Assembly (NCBI RefSeq): GCF_002943525.1
Contig: NZ_CP025394.1
Location: forward strand, 3,100,001 to 3,164,000
Direction of reading: 5' to 3'
DNA: 64,000 nucleotides
DNA from: Kitasatospora sp. MMS16-BH015
GTDB taxonomy: Bacteria > Actinomycetota > Actinomycetes > Streptomycetales > Streptomycetaceae
The notes under the pieces are model-generated. The model saw only the letters and a list, made by a program, of their open reading frames with translations, was not told where the DNA came from and did no database searches. Numbering within the stretch: position 1 is the stretch's first letter; each line of letters begins with the position of its first letter. Positions 51,165 to 59,722 of the stretch are shown in pieces. The position numbers were made by a program, and so were the translations under genes.

Positions 51165-52501
51165 CGGATCAGTCCCGTCTGCTGGGCGAGCCAGGTGAGG
51201 TTGTCGCCGAGCCCGGCGCGGAAGGTGTTCCAGTCGTGGCCGCCGGGCACGGTCATGAACTTCGCCTTCATCCCGGCCTTCACGGCGGCGGCGTAGACCT
51301 TCTCGGCCTGCGGCTTGTACTCGCCGTCCCCGGCGCCGACCACGAAGGCGGCGGCGGTGTCGGGGAAGCGCTGCCGGGCCATCACGTGCAGCGGGTCGAC
51401 GGCGTCGAAGGCGGCCTCGTCCCCGCCGAAGGCGGCCTGCACCGTCTCGCCGTGGCTGCCCAGGGTGGGCTCCTCCTGGCCGGAGATGTCCAGGAAGGAG
51501 CCGTAGACCTGGGGCGCGTTGACGGCCAGTTGGAGCGAGCAGGTGCCGCCCAGCGAGAGCCCGCCGATCGAACGGGCGGTGCGGCCGGTGGCGGTCTGCA
51601 GGTGGGCGGTGATCCAGTCCGGTACGTCCTCGGCCAGGTAGGTCTGCCCCTTGGCGATCCGCGAGTCCATGCAGAGGTTGTTGCCCCAGGTGGAGCCGGT
51701 CTGGTCGACCACCAGCACGATCGGGGCCAGCCCCTCGTGCGCGGCGGCGAAGGCGTCCAGCTGCTCGGGCAGCGAGCCGGAGTTGATCCAGTCGGCGGGC
51801 GAGCCGGGCTGACCGGCCATCAGCACCAGCACGGGCAGCAGCGGCCGGGGCTCGGCCTGGTAGGCGGGCGGCAGGTAGACGTAGGCGTCCCGGGCCTGGA
51901 AGCCGGACTTCACCCCGGGCACGGGCGTGGTGGAGACGGTGCCCTTGGCCGGCAGGCCGGCCGGCCGGTGCCAGACCTCGGCCAGCACCTTGCCGGGCGG
52001 GGTGGTCACCACGGCCGAGGCCCGGCCGGTGCTGAGCTTGCCGGTCTTGTCCAGCCAGGGCGCGAGCAGCACCCGGCCGGTCGGGTACTGGTCGTAGAAC
52101 CGGTTGACCTGCGAGGCGGACATCAGCAGCACCAGCGCGGCGGCCAGCAGGGTGAGCCCGCGCCGGCGCCAGGACTGCCGGCGCAGCCGCAGCGCCGCCA
52201 GGCAGAGGCCCAGCACGCCCAGGCCGACCCAGAAGGTCACCTTGTGCGGCAGCCCGTCCGGCCAGGGCTGCCACCAGTCGTCCACCGTGAACTGGAGCAG
52301 CGTGGTGATGCCGGCCGCGAGCAGCAGCGCGAGCGGCAGCCGCACCAGCCACCAGCGCGGCGAGCGGGAGCAGGCCAGCGCCGCCAGCGCGGCGAAGCCC
52401 ACCACCAGCACCAGCGCGGGGATCACCCCGTGGGTCAGCGGCCAGTCCAGCGGGTTCCACCCCGCGAGCGAGCGGGTCGTCCTGCCTTCGGGCCCGGTCA
52501 T
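51161..52501 (-). CDS. Membrane-anchored esterase (antigen-85/esterase-D-like fold)
   Basis: 446 residues. Four N-terminal membrane helices followed by an alpha/beta hydrolase with nucleophile Ser in SIGGLSLGGTCSLQ, an acidic residue in VGAGDGEYKP, and His in VPGGHDWNTF. Coupled to the DUF2156 protein, which suggests hydrolysis of the aminoacyl-lipid or another envelope ester. The substrate is inferred. Confidence 0.85.
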   Translation of the reverse strand: MTGPEGRTTRSLAGWNPLDWPLTHGVIPALVLVVGFAALAALACSRSPRWWLVRLPLALLLAAGITTLLQFTVDDWWQPWPDGLPHKVTFWVGLGVLGLCLAALRLRRQSWRRRGLTLLAAALVLLMSASQVNRFYDQYPTGRVLLAPWLDKTGKLSTGRASAVVTTPPGKVLAEVWHRPAGLPAKGTVSTTPVPGVKSGFQARDAYVYLPPAYQAEPRPLLPVLVLMAGQPGSPADWINSGSLPEQLDAFAAAHEGLAPIVLVVDQTGSTWGNNLCMDSRIAKGQTYLAEDVPDWITAHLQTATGRTARSIGGLSLGGTCSLQLAVNAPQVYGSFLDISGQEEPTLGSHGETVQAAFGGDEAAFDAVDPLHVMARQRFPDTAAAFVVGAGDGEYKPQAEKVYAAAVKAGMKAKFMTVPGGHDWNTFRAGLGDNLTWLAQQTGLIR

Positions 52502-52532
52502 CCCGGCGCCTCCGTCCTCGTTCGCGTGCCCC

Positions 52533-53150
52533 TCATGCCGACACCCCCCGGACCAGGTGGGCGAAGACGACCACGTTGCCGTCGTAGCCCTCGCCCTCGC
52601 GGTAGCTCCCGCCGCAGGTGATCAGCCGCAGCTGCGAGCCCCGGCCGGGGCCGTACACCTTCTCGTCCGGGAAGTCCTTCTTCGGGTACACCTCCACCGC
52701 GTCCACCACGAACCAGGAGGCGCCCCGGTCGGCTCCGGCCACCTCCAGCTGGTCGCCGCGGCGCAGGCTGCCCAGGCCGTAGAAGACGGCCGGGCCCTCC
52801 CGGGTGTCCACGTGGCCGGCCAGCACGGCGGTGCCGCGCTGGCCGGGCGTCACGCCCTCCCGGTACCAGCCGGCCAGGTTGCGGTCGGTGTCCGCGGGGG
52901 CCTCCAGCCGGCCCTCCCGGTCCAGGCCGAGGGTGGTGACGGGGGCGTCCACGCCGAGCCGGGGGATCCTGACCCGGGTGGGCACCGCCCGGGGGCGCGG
53001 CGGCGCGTAGACCTCGGAGCCGACTGCGCCCAGCGCCTGCTCGGCGCCGGGCAGCGGCGGCAGCGTGCCGCCCTGGAGCAGCCAGGCTCCGGCCACCAGC
53101 GCCAGCCCGGCCGCGATCGTGCCCGGCCAGAGGCTCCTGCCCTCCCGCAC
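52533..53150 (-). CDS. Class F sortase
   Basis: 205 residues from GTG 53150, with AAGGAG six bases upstream. One N-terminal membrane helix (TIAAGLALVAGAWLL), then the sortase barrel with His113 (VLAGHVDT), Cys179 (LRLITCGGS) and Arg184. Class F sortases attach or transfer secreted proteins at the actinobacterial surface. No sorting-signal substrate was seen nearby. Confidence 0.9.
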   Translation of the reverse strand: MREGRSLWPGTIAAGLALVAGAWLLQGGTLPPLPGAEQALGAVGSEVYAPPRPRAVPTRVRIPRLGVDAPVTTLGLDREGRLEAPADTDRNLAGWYREGVTPGQRGTAVLAGHVDTREGPAVFYGLGSLRRGDQLEVAGADRGASWFVVDAVEVYPKKDFPDEKVYGPGRGSQLRLITCGGSYREGEGYDGNVVVFAHLVRGVSA

Positions 53151-53212
53151 CCGCCGCTCCTTCCGCTGCCAGGGCCCAGCCTGACCGGCCGGGCGGCGGG
53201 CGGCACCCGCAC

Positions 53213-55717
53213 CTACCCCGACCGGGTGAGCGAGCCCCGGCGCAGCTGAGGCCGGGTCAGGAAGCCCTCGGCCATCGCGTTGGCCACCGCGACGGCCGGC
53301 AGCTCGGAGGACTTCTCGTACAGCAGGAAGCGCGGCTCCCAGGCCGGCTGGTACTTGGCGTTGGCCCGGTAGAGCGACTCCAGCTGCCACCAGCGGGAGA
53401 GGAAGCGCAGCACCGAGCGGAGCAGCCGCAGCACCGGCCCGGCGCCGATCCGGGCGCCCTGCTCGAAGACGTAGCGGAACATCGCGAAATTCAGCGAGAC
53501 CCGCACCACCGCCAGCTGCCCGGCGCTCGCCCGCAGCAGCAGCTCGCAGACCAGGTACTCGACCAGCCCGTGGTCGGATTCGCGGTCCCGGCGCATCAGG
53601 TCCAGCGAGAGGCCGTGCGCGCCCCAGGGCACGAAGCTGAGCAGGGCGCAGGTGCGGTCGTGCTCGTCCCGGCACTCCAGCAGCAGGCAGTCGCCGTCGG
53701 CCGGGTCGCCGAGCCGGCCGAGCGCCATCGAGAAGCCGCGTTCGGTGCGGCCGTGCCGCCAGGCGTCGGCCAGCCGGGCCAGCTCGGCGAACTCGGCCTC
53801 GGGCACGTCCCGGTGACGGCGCACCACGGCCCGGTAGCCGGCCCGCCGCACGCGGTTGTGGGTCTGGCGCAGGGTGCGCATCGAGCGGCCCTCCAGGGTG
53901 AAGCCGGCCGTCTCCACCACGGCCTCGTCACCCAGCTCGAGCGCGCGCAGCCCGACCCGCCGGTACGCCTCCCCGGCCCGCTCGCCGGCTCCGGTGACGG
54001 CCGGCACCCAGCCGTGCTCGCGGGCCAGCTCGCGCCAGCGCTGGATGGCCTGCGGCCAGGCCTCCGGATCGCCCAGCGGGTCGCCGGAGGCGAGCGAGAC
54101 GCCGTTGACCACCCGGTGCAGCACGGCGGCCTTGCCGCTGGGCGACCAGACCACCGACTTGTCCCGGCGCAGCCCGAAGTAGCCGAGCGAATCCCGGGCG
54201 CCGTGCCGCTCCAGCAGGGCCCGCAGCCGCTCCTCGTCCTCGGGGCCGAGCCGTTCGGCGGCCCGGGCGGAGCGGAAGAAGACCCGCAGGGTGACCAGCA
54301 GCAGGGCGGCGCCGAAGCCGTTGATCAGCAGGTCGACCCAGCCGGGCACGTCCAGGTCCACGTACTCGACGATCCCGGAGAGGGTGACCAGCCGCAGGCC
54401 CACGTAGGTGGTCGCCTCGCCCCAGTCCGGCACGTAGCCGCTGTAGGTGTCGCGGACCAGCAGCGCGCCGATCAGCACCAGCGCGGCCCCGCCGAGCAGC
54501 AGCACGGCCAGGCCGAGCACGATGTTGCCGCGCCCGCCCTTGGCGTGGAAGGCCCGGCGGCCGAGCAGCAGCACGGCCAGCAGGCCCAGGGTGAGCCCGG
54601 CGGAGATCCAGTTGAAGGGGTGCGCGCGGTCCTCCGGCAGGGCGATCAGGGCGAGCAGGAAGATCCCGGCGTAGCCGGTGGTGACGACGGTGGCGACGAT
54701 CCAGGCGGCCCGCTTGCGGCGGCGCAGCATCACCGCGAGCAGCCCGGCGAAGAGCGCGGCGGTGAAGCCGGCCGTCATCAGCACGGGGGTGAAGTACTCG
54801 CCCCGGTTGGCCCGCTGCACCTGGTCGCGGAAGGGCGCAATCCAGCCCGCGACCAGGTTGAGCAGGGTGGCGATCCGCAGGTACCACTCGGCGGCGCTCG
54901 CGCACCGGCCGCGCCAGGCGGGCAGCGGCGGCGGCACGTACGGCTCCCAGACCTCCGGCTCGGGCGGCGGCTCCGGGGAGCGGTCGGGGGTGCCGGCGAT
55001 CGCGTCGAAGACGCTGGTCTTGACGGCGACCAGCCGACGGTGGATCCGGGCCTCGCGCCGCTCGGCCCGGGCCAGCCGTTTGGGGCGGGAGCGGTAGCGC
55101 CAGCGGGCCCAGGGGCTGCGCGGGCGGGCGAGGCGGATCGCGCCGACGGCGGCCAGCGGCCAGAGCATCACGCCGAGCAGGCCGGTCCAGAGCTTGCCCT
55201 TGACCAGACAGACCATCACCAGCGCCAGCACCAGGGCCGCCACCGCGAGCTGACCGGGCCGCAGCCCGCCCTCGAACCCACCGAACGGCACCTCGCCGAG
55301 CAGCAGCAGGCCGATCAGCGCGGCGGTGAGGATCACCGCGTCCACCGACTTGCGGCCCTGCTCCTTCCAGTAGACGTCCTCCAGGTGCAGCACCAGCGCG
55401 AACTCGTCCAGCACCAGCCCGGCCCCGATCCCGAAGCCGAGCGCCAGGCCGTCGCGTAGCGCCCCGCCGTCGCCCCGGACGGCGAAGGCGCCGACCCCGC
55501 CGACCAGCATCAGCGCCTGGCCGAAGACCACGTGGTGGATGTGCAGGCCGCCGGGCGTGACGTTGCCGGGCCACCAGCTGGTGCCCCGGCGGATCATCCG
55601 GACGCTGAACCGGATGAACAGGAACGCCCCGATCAGCCCGCAGAGCAGCAGGAAGAGCGGCTGCCGACCGGTGTCGTAGATCCGCTCCCGGTAGGTGTCC
55701 ACGACCGACTGCCACAT
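53213..55717 (-). CDS. Large membrane protein with C-terminal DUF2156 (MprF-like) domain (2 of 2)
   Basis: 834 residues from ATG 55717, with GGAGG 12 bases upstream; a GTG at 55738 is possible. About 12 membrane helices, then a DUF2156 domain from ~520 with SLGYFGLRRDKSVVWSPSG, SLASGDPLGD, MRTLRQTHNRVRRAGY and SLDLMRRDRESDHGLVEYL. Likely a lipid aminoacylation or flipping protein related to MprF/LysX. With the sortase, esterase and other DUF2156 gene it forms an envelope cluster. Confidence 0.82.
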   Translation of the reverse strand: MWQSVVDTYRERIYDTGRQPLFLLLCGLIGAFLFIRFSVRMIRRGTSWWPGNVTPGGLHIHHVVFGQALMLVGGVGAFAVRGDGGALRDGLALGFGIGAGLVLDEFALVLHLEDVYWKEQGRKSVDAVILTAALIGLLLLGEVPFGGFEGGLRPGQLAVAALVLALVMVCLVKGKLWTGLLGVMLWPLAAVGAIRLARPRSPWARWRYRSRPKRLARAERREARIHRRLVAVKTSVFDAIAGTPDRSPEPPPEPEVWEPYVPPPLPAWRGRCASAAEWYLRIATLLNLVAGWIAPFRDQVQRANRGEYFTPVLMTAGFTAALFAGLLAVMLRRRKRAAWIVATVVTTGYAGIFLLALIALPEDRAHPFNWISAGLTLGLLAVLLLGRRAFHAKGGRGNIVLGLAVLLLGGAALVLIGALLVRDTYSGYVPDWGEATTYVGLRLVTLSGIVEYVDLDVPGWVDLLINGFGAALLLVTLRVFFRSARAAERLGPEDEERLRALLERHGARDSLGYFGLRRDKSVVWSPSGKAAVLHRVVNGVSLASGDPLGDPEAWPQAIQRWRELAREHGWVPAVTGAGERAGEAYRRVGLRALELGDEAVVETAGFTLEGRSMRTLRQTHNRVRRAGYRAVVRRHRDVPEAEFAELARLADAWRHGRTERGFSMALGRLGDPADGDCLLLECRDEHDRTCALLSFVPWGAHGLSLDLMRRDRESDHGLVEYLVCELLLRASAGQLAVVRVSLNFAMFRYVFEQGARIGAGPVLRLLRSVLRFLSRWWQLESLYRANAKYQPAWEPRFLLYEKSSELPAVAVANAMAEGFLTRPQLRRGSLTRSG

Positions 55718-55928
55718 CGCTGGCCACCACCTCCGCACGCCCGGGCCCTTCCCAGCCGACGGTACCCGAGCAAGATCCGGCTACGCGGCAGCCACCCGGC
55801 GCGATCCGTGCGAGGCCCTGGGCCGAACAGGCCAAACCGTTGGCGCAAACCGGTACGAGTGCCGAACGGACGGCCGCGTCCTGCCCGACGAACCGTCAAC
55901 CGCATGTCATGCTCAACCACTCATCACT

Positions 55929-55976
55929 CGATCACTCATCTGATTTCTCGATCGGTTCTCCCGATCACTCATCTGA
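55929..55976. repeat. 15-bp direct repeats upstream of the deacetylase lipoprotein gene
   Basis: CGATCACTCATCTGA occurs at 55929-55943 and 55962-55976, three helical turns apart, in an AT-richer patch 31 bases before the gene start. A possible regulatory site. Confidence 0.8.
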
Positions 55977-56006
55977 CTTGTTGCGGGCCCCGGAACGGAC
56001 GTGACC

Positions 56007-57284
56007 ATGGACGCACTCTCCCGCAGGACCCTGCTCACCGCCGGGGCCGCCACCGCCGCCACCCTCGCCGCCGGCTGCGGCTCCGCCAACACCAGCGAAG
56101 GCGAACAGGCCGGCCCCAGCGCCGCCGCCGTACCACCCTCTGGCCACCCGGCCGCGCCCAGCCCGGCCCCCAAGCCACCGGCTACCCTGATCGGCGACGG
56201 CTCCACCTCCGACACCGGCCCGCAGCCCGGCCAGCCCAAGCCGGTGGCCCTCAGGCCGGGCGAGCAGCCGCCGCAGTTCGTGGTCTTCTCCTGGGACGGC
56301 GCGGGCGAGCTCGACAACAGGCTCTTCACCCGCTTCCGCCAGCTGGCCAAGGACCACAAGGCCTCGATGACCTTCTTCCTCAGCGGCATCTACACCCTGC
56401 CCGAGGGCAAGAAGGACCTCTACCACCCGCCCCAGCACCGGGTCGGCGCGAGCGACATCGGCTACCTGAGCGACCAGCACATCCACGACACGCTCCAGCA
56501 GATCGGCGCGGCCTGGCTGGAGGGCCACGAGATCGGCACCCACTTCAACGGCCACTTCTGCGGCGCGAACGGCGGCGGCCGCTGGTCGCCCGAGGAGTGG
56601 GACAGCGAGATCCAGCAGGCGATGGACTTCGTGATGAACTGGAAGACCAACACGGGCTTCACCGACCTGCCCGCGCTGCCCTTCGACTACCGCAAGGAGC
56701 TGATCGGCGGCCGCACCCCGTGCCTGGAGGGCCAGCGCGGCCTGCTCCCGACGGCCGCCGCGCGCGGCTGGAAGTACGACAGCAGCGGCCCGGGCGGGCT
56801 CCAGGTCTGGCCGCAGAAGTTCCAGGGCGGCGCGCTCTGGGACTTCCCGCTGCAGTCCATCCCCTTCCCCGGGCACACCTTCCAGGTGCTCTCGATGGAC
56901 TACAACATCATGTACAACCAGTCCGGCGACAACACCAAGGGCGACCCGGCCAAGCACGCCGCCTGGCAGACCCAGGCCCGCGACGCGCTGCTGGCCGGCT
57001 TCGACCGCGCGTACCACTCGAACCGGGCGCCGTACTACATCGGCAACCACTTCGAGCAGTGGAACGGCGGCATCTACATGAACGCCGTCGAGGAGGCCCT
57101 CACCGCGATCGCCGCCCACCCGGACGTGCGCCTGGTCTCCTTCCGCCAGCTCACCCAGTGGCTGGAGGCCCAGGACCCGGCGGTGCTGCGCAAGCTCCAG
57201 GGCCTCAACCCCGGCGAATCCCCCACCGGCGGCTGGGAGACCTTCCTCGGCACCCCGGCCGCAGCCCCCTCCGCCAAGGCCTGA
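56007..57284 (+). CDS. Tat-type lipoprotein with polysaccharide-deacetylase-like domain
   Basis: 425 residues from ATG 56007 (GTG 56001 is possible). SRRTLL twin-Arg motif with lipobox LAAGC (Cys ~24), so likely Tat-exported and lipid-anchored. A Pro/Ala linker, then an NodB-like domain: FSWDGAGELDN with the metal Asp, and HEIGTHFNGHFCG with His residues. Such proteins act on wall or exopolysaccharide amino sugars. Some relatives are non-catalytic, so activity needs testing. Confidence 0.82.
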   Translation: MDALSRRTLLTAGAATAATLAAGCGSANTSEGEQAGPSAAAVPPSGHPAAPSPAPKPPATLIGDGSTSDTGPQPGQPKPVALRPGEQPPQFVVFSWDGAGELDNRLFTRFRQLAKDHKASMTFFLSGIYTLPEGKKDLYHPPQHRVGASDIGYLSDQHIHDTLQQIGAAWLEGHEIGTHFNGHFCGANGGGRWSPEEWDSEIQQAMDFVMNWKTNTGFTDLPALPFDYRKELIGGRTPCLEGQRGLLPTAAARGWKYDSSGPGGLQVWPQKFQGGALWDFPLQSIPFPGHTFQVLSMDYNIMYNQSGDNTKGDPAKHAAWQTQARDALLAGFDRAYHSNRAPYYIGNHFEQWNGGIYMNAVEEALTAIAAHPDVRLVSFRQLTQWLEAQDPAVLRKLQGLNPGESPTGGWETFLGTPAAAPSAKA

Positions 57285-57299
57285 CTTCTACGGCTACGG

Positions 57300-58748
57300 C
57301 TACGGCTTGGTGCGGACCGCGAGCACGGCCCCGGCCAGCGCCACGCCCGTCATCACCAGGAAGATCACCGCGAACGCCGCCGCGGGCACCGCACCACCGC
57401 CTGCGGCGGCCGCCGCCGAACCGCCGCCGAGCGCGGAGAACAGCACGCCGGCCAGGCCGATCAGCAGCACGTTGCCCAGCGCGTCGCTCATCTGGAGCGA
57501 GGCCGAGTTGGCCCCGGCGTCCTCAGGCGCGGAGAGCTTCATCATCAGCACCGAGATGCTCGCCACCGCGAGGCCCATGCCGATGCCGCCGACCGCCCAG
57601 AAGACCGCCGCCACCCAGACCGGCGCACCCGGCACCAGCACCAGCGCCGCCCCGGCGATCGCCACCGCCGTCAGCACGAAGCCCAGCCGGATCAGCGCCT
57701 CCCGGTGCCGGTCCGCCCCCGGGCGGCCCTGCAGCCAGGAGCCGAGCGCCCAGGAGAGCCCGCCGCTGGTCAGCGTCAGCCCGGCCATCGTCGGCGAGAG
57801 CCCGCGCTGGGTCACCATCATCAGCGGGATGAACGCCTCCGCCGCGAAGAACGCCCCGGCCGCCACCCCGCGCAGCAGGATCACCGTCGGCAGCCCGCGG
57901 GCCGCCCGCAGCGCCCCGGCCGGCAGCAGCCGCACCACGGCCGGGAAGAGCAGGCCCGCCCCTGCCGCGGCCGGCACCAGCGCCCACGGGTCCAGCCGCT
58001 GGCCGGCGTACTGCAGCAGCCCGGCGCCCAGCGCCGCCATCGCGGCCAGACCGGTCCGCCGCCGGTCGATCTCCGCGCCGAGCCCGCTCGGCTGCCGCTT
58101 CTCGGCCCGGCGCAGCGCCGGGCCCATCACGGCCAGCGGCAGCACGATCAGCGCGGGCACCGCCAGGAAGACCCAGCGCCAGCCGAGGTGCTGCGTCACG
58201 GCCCCGGAGACCACCGGCCCCACGATCGAGGGCAGCACCCAGGCCGCCGAGAAGGCCGCGAACACCTTCGGCCGCAGCCGCTCCGGGAAGGCCCGCCCGA
58301 CCACCACGTACAGCGCGACGATCACCAACCCGCCGCCGAGGCCCTGGATCGCCCGCCCGGCCACGAACAGCCACATGTTCACCGCCGTCCCGGCCACCAC
58401 CAGCCCGGCCCCGAACACGGCTATCCCGCTGAACAGCGGCGCCATCGGCCCGCGCCGGTCACACCACTGCCCGGACACCACCAGCGCGAACAGCGTGGAG
58501 GTGAAGTACCCGGAGAACGCGAACGCGTACAGCCCAAGACCGTCCAGCTGCCGCGCGGCCACCGGCATCGCGGTGTTCACCGCCGTGGCCTCGAAGGCCA
58601 GCAGCAGCACCACCGAGACGATCCCCAGGGTCAGCGCCCGGTACGGGCCGCTGAGCACCCCGCCCTCCTCGCCTTCCTCGGGCGGCGCGATGGCGCGGGA
58701 CGGATCGGCCGAGGTGGCGGCGGAGGAGGTAGTGGACATGCCTCTCAT
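57300..58748 (-). CDS. MFS multidrug-type transporter
   Basis: 482 residues from ATG 58748; an ATG three codons later is closer to a GAGAGG but too near it. About 14 helices, with the antiporter-type signature GRAIQGLGGGLVIVALYVVVG. Probably a proton-coupled drug or metabolite exporter. Convergent with the deacetylase gene. Confidence 0.85.
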   Translation of the reverse strand: MRGMSTTSSAATSADPSRAIAPPEEGEEGGVLSGPYRALTLGIVSVVLLLAFEATAVNTAMPVAARQLDGLGLYAFAFSGYFTSTLFALVVSGQWCDRRGPMAPLFSGIAVFGAGLVVAGTAVNMWLFVAGRAIQGLGGGLVIVALYVVVGRAFPERLRPKVFAAFSAAWVLPSIVGPVVSGAVTQHLGWRWVFLAVPALIVLPLAVMGPALRRAEKRQPSGLGAEIDRRRTGLAAMAALGAGLLQYAGQRLDPWALVPAAAGAGLLFPAVVRLLPAGALRAARGLPTVILLRGVAAGAFFAAEAFIPLMMVTQRGLSPTMAGLTLTSGGLSWALGSWLQGRPGADRHREALIRLGFVLTAVAIAGAALVLVPGAPVWVAAVFWAVGGIGMGLAVASISVLMMKLSAPEDAGANSASLQMSDALGNVLLIGLAGVLFSALGGGSAAAAAGGGAVPAAAFAVIFLVMTGVALAGAVLAVRTKP

Positions 58749-58827
58749 GGTAAGTCCCGAACGCTCCGGTGACTCCTGACCTACGGGCTGAACTCTTCTC
58801 CCCCGCAGGCCCTGGTCCCCTGCCCGG

Positions 58828-59142
58828 TCAGTGCAGCACCTTGAGCCCCACCACACCCGACACGATCAGCAGCAGGCACCCGATCCGGGCCACCGTCGCG
58901 GCATCCCCCATCGCCGCCATCCCGTACACCGCCGTGCCGATCGCCCCGATCCCGACCCACACCGCGTACCCCGTCCCCAACGGGATGCTCTTCATCGCGT
59001 ACGCGAGCCCGCCCATGCTCAGCACCAGCGCCACCGCGAACACGGCACTCGGCACCAGCCGCGAGAACCCCTTGGACGCCTCCAGCGCCACCGCCCACAC
59101 GGTCTCCAACAGACCGGCGACCACGAGCACGACCCAGGCCAT
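58828..59142 (-). CDS. SMR-family guanidinium exporter (Gdx/SugE-type)
   Basis: 104 residues, four membrane helices. The family Glu is in helix 1 (VVAGLLETVWAVALEASKGF), and GTGYAVWVGIGAIGT is the SugE/Gdx signature rather than the EmrE one. Start ATG 59142 has GGAGG eight bases upstream. A guanidine-III riboswitch lies 65 bases upstream in the same transcript, which fits export of guanidinium in a proton antiport. Confidence 0.92.
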   Translation of the reverse strand: MAWVVLVVAGLLETVWAVALEASKGFSRLVPSAVFAVALVLSMGGLAYAMKSIPLGTGYAVWVGIGAIGTAVYGMAAMGDAATVARIGCLLLIVSGVVGLKVLH

Positions 59143-59206
59143 GACGACAACCTCCGCAGCAGCGACCGGCGTGGCCGCCTCTTGCCGCCACTGCCGGATT
59201 CCCACT

Positions 59207-59245
59207 GCGTCGTCTTGTCGTGCCGGGTACGACGCACTCGTCCGG
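59207..59245 (-). promoter_or_regulatory. Guanidine-III (ykkC-III) riboswitch
   Basis: The minus-strand 39-mer contains CCGGACGAG, GTACCCGG and ACAAGACGACGC in order, matching the known guanidine-III consensus. Compared with the Thermobifida fusca example as I recall it, GCGCCGT/ACGGCGC has become GCGTCGT/ACGACGC, a paired change that keeps the stem. It ends 64 bases before the exporter ATG and likely frees the ribosome site when guanidinium is bound. Confidence 0.88.
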
Positions 59246-59316
59246 AGATGGCCGTTCCACGCGCCATCTGTCTTCGACCGTAGCACACCGCGAAACACAG
59301 AATTCATACAAGAACG

Positions 59317-59347
59317 TTGACGCACCCCTCCCCCGTCCCCCTATGAT
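59317..59347 (+). promoter_or_regulatory. HrdB-type promoter for the tRNA-Cys transcript
   Basis: -35 TTGACG at 59317-59322 and -10 TATGAT at 59342-59347, with a 19-base spacer, slightly long. Directed at a short ORF and tRNA-Cys. Confidence 0.6.
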
Positions 59348-59386
59348 GAATTCACCGAAACAGCGAGAGCCCGAAAGAGGTGGAAC

Positions 59387-59458
59387 ATGAACAGCAAGAC
59401 GGCGGCCCAGCAGACGCCCCGCACCTGTCCCACCTCCCTCCGCTGTTGTCGCGGCTGA
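59387..59458 (+). CDS. Short ORF (23 aa, three Cys) upstream of tRNA-Cys
   Basis: ATG 59387 with AGAGGTGG about five bases upstream, encoding a 23-residue basic peptide with Cys at 14, 20 and 21. It ends 46 bases before tRNA-Cys and lies in the same predicted transcript. It may be a leader peptide or chance; coding evidence is only the ribosome site, the promoter and the position. Confidence 0.4.
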   Translation: MNSKTAAQQTPRTCPTSLRCCRG

Positions 59459-59504
59459 CGCCCCCGCCGCACCACCCCTTGTCCCACCCTGCCCCACCCT
59501 TCAC

Positions 59505-59579
59505 GGCCGTGTGCCCGAGTGGCTTAGGGAACCGCCTGCAAAGCGGTTTACACGGGTTCGATTCCCGTCATGGCCTCCA
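59505..59579 (+). tRNA. tRNA-Cys (anticodon GCA)
   Basis: Seven-base acceptor stem GGCCGTG/CATGGCC (one G-T pair), anticodon stem ACCGC/GCGGT around loop CTGCAAA, T-arm GGGTTCGATTCCC with ACACG/CGTCA flanks. CCA is genome-encoded at 59577-59579. Confidence 0.96.
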
Positions 59580-59583
59580 CCGA

Positions 59584-59630
59584 CGAAATTCCCGACCGGC
59601 ATTCTCCACCACACGCCGGCCGGGATTTCG
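59584..59630 (+). terminator. Hairpin just after tRNA-Cys
   Basis: CGAAATTCCCGACCGGC pairs imperfectly with GCCGGCCGGGATTTCG four bases after the tRNA. Likely the tRNA terminator. Confidence 0.75.
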
Positions 59631-59663
59631 CCATTTCCTTTTCCTGCTTTCGTTGCATGAAAA

Positions 59664-59702
59664 AGCCCGGCCGGCTCGCCATTCCAGCGAACCGACCGGG
59701 CT
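59664..59702. terminator. Hairpin with T-rich tail between tRNA-Cys and the WXG gene
   Basis: AGCCCGGCCGGCTCG pairs with CGAACCGACCGGGCT (one mismatch), preceded by A-rich and followed by T-rich sequence, so it works from both sides. The convergent WXG gene stops at 59723. Confidence 0.8.
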
Positions 59703-59722
59703 TCTTCTCTTCCCCTACCCGA

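Noticed and set aside
48546..51296. Long + strand open frame of ~916 codons opposite the DUF2156 gene
   Set aside because: His/Gln/Gly-rich antisense composition with no family motif; the minus strand encodes a clear membrane protein.
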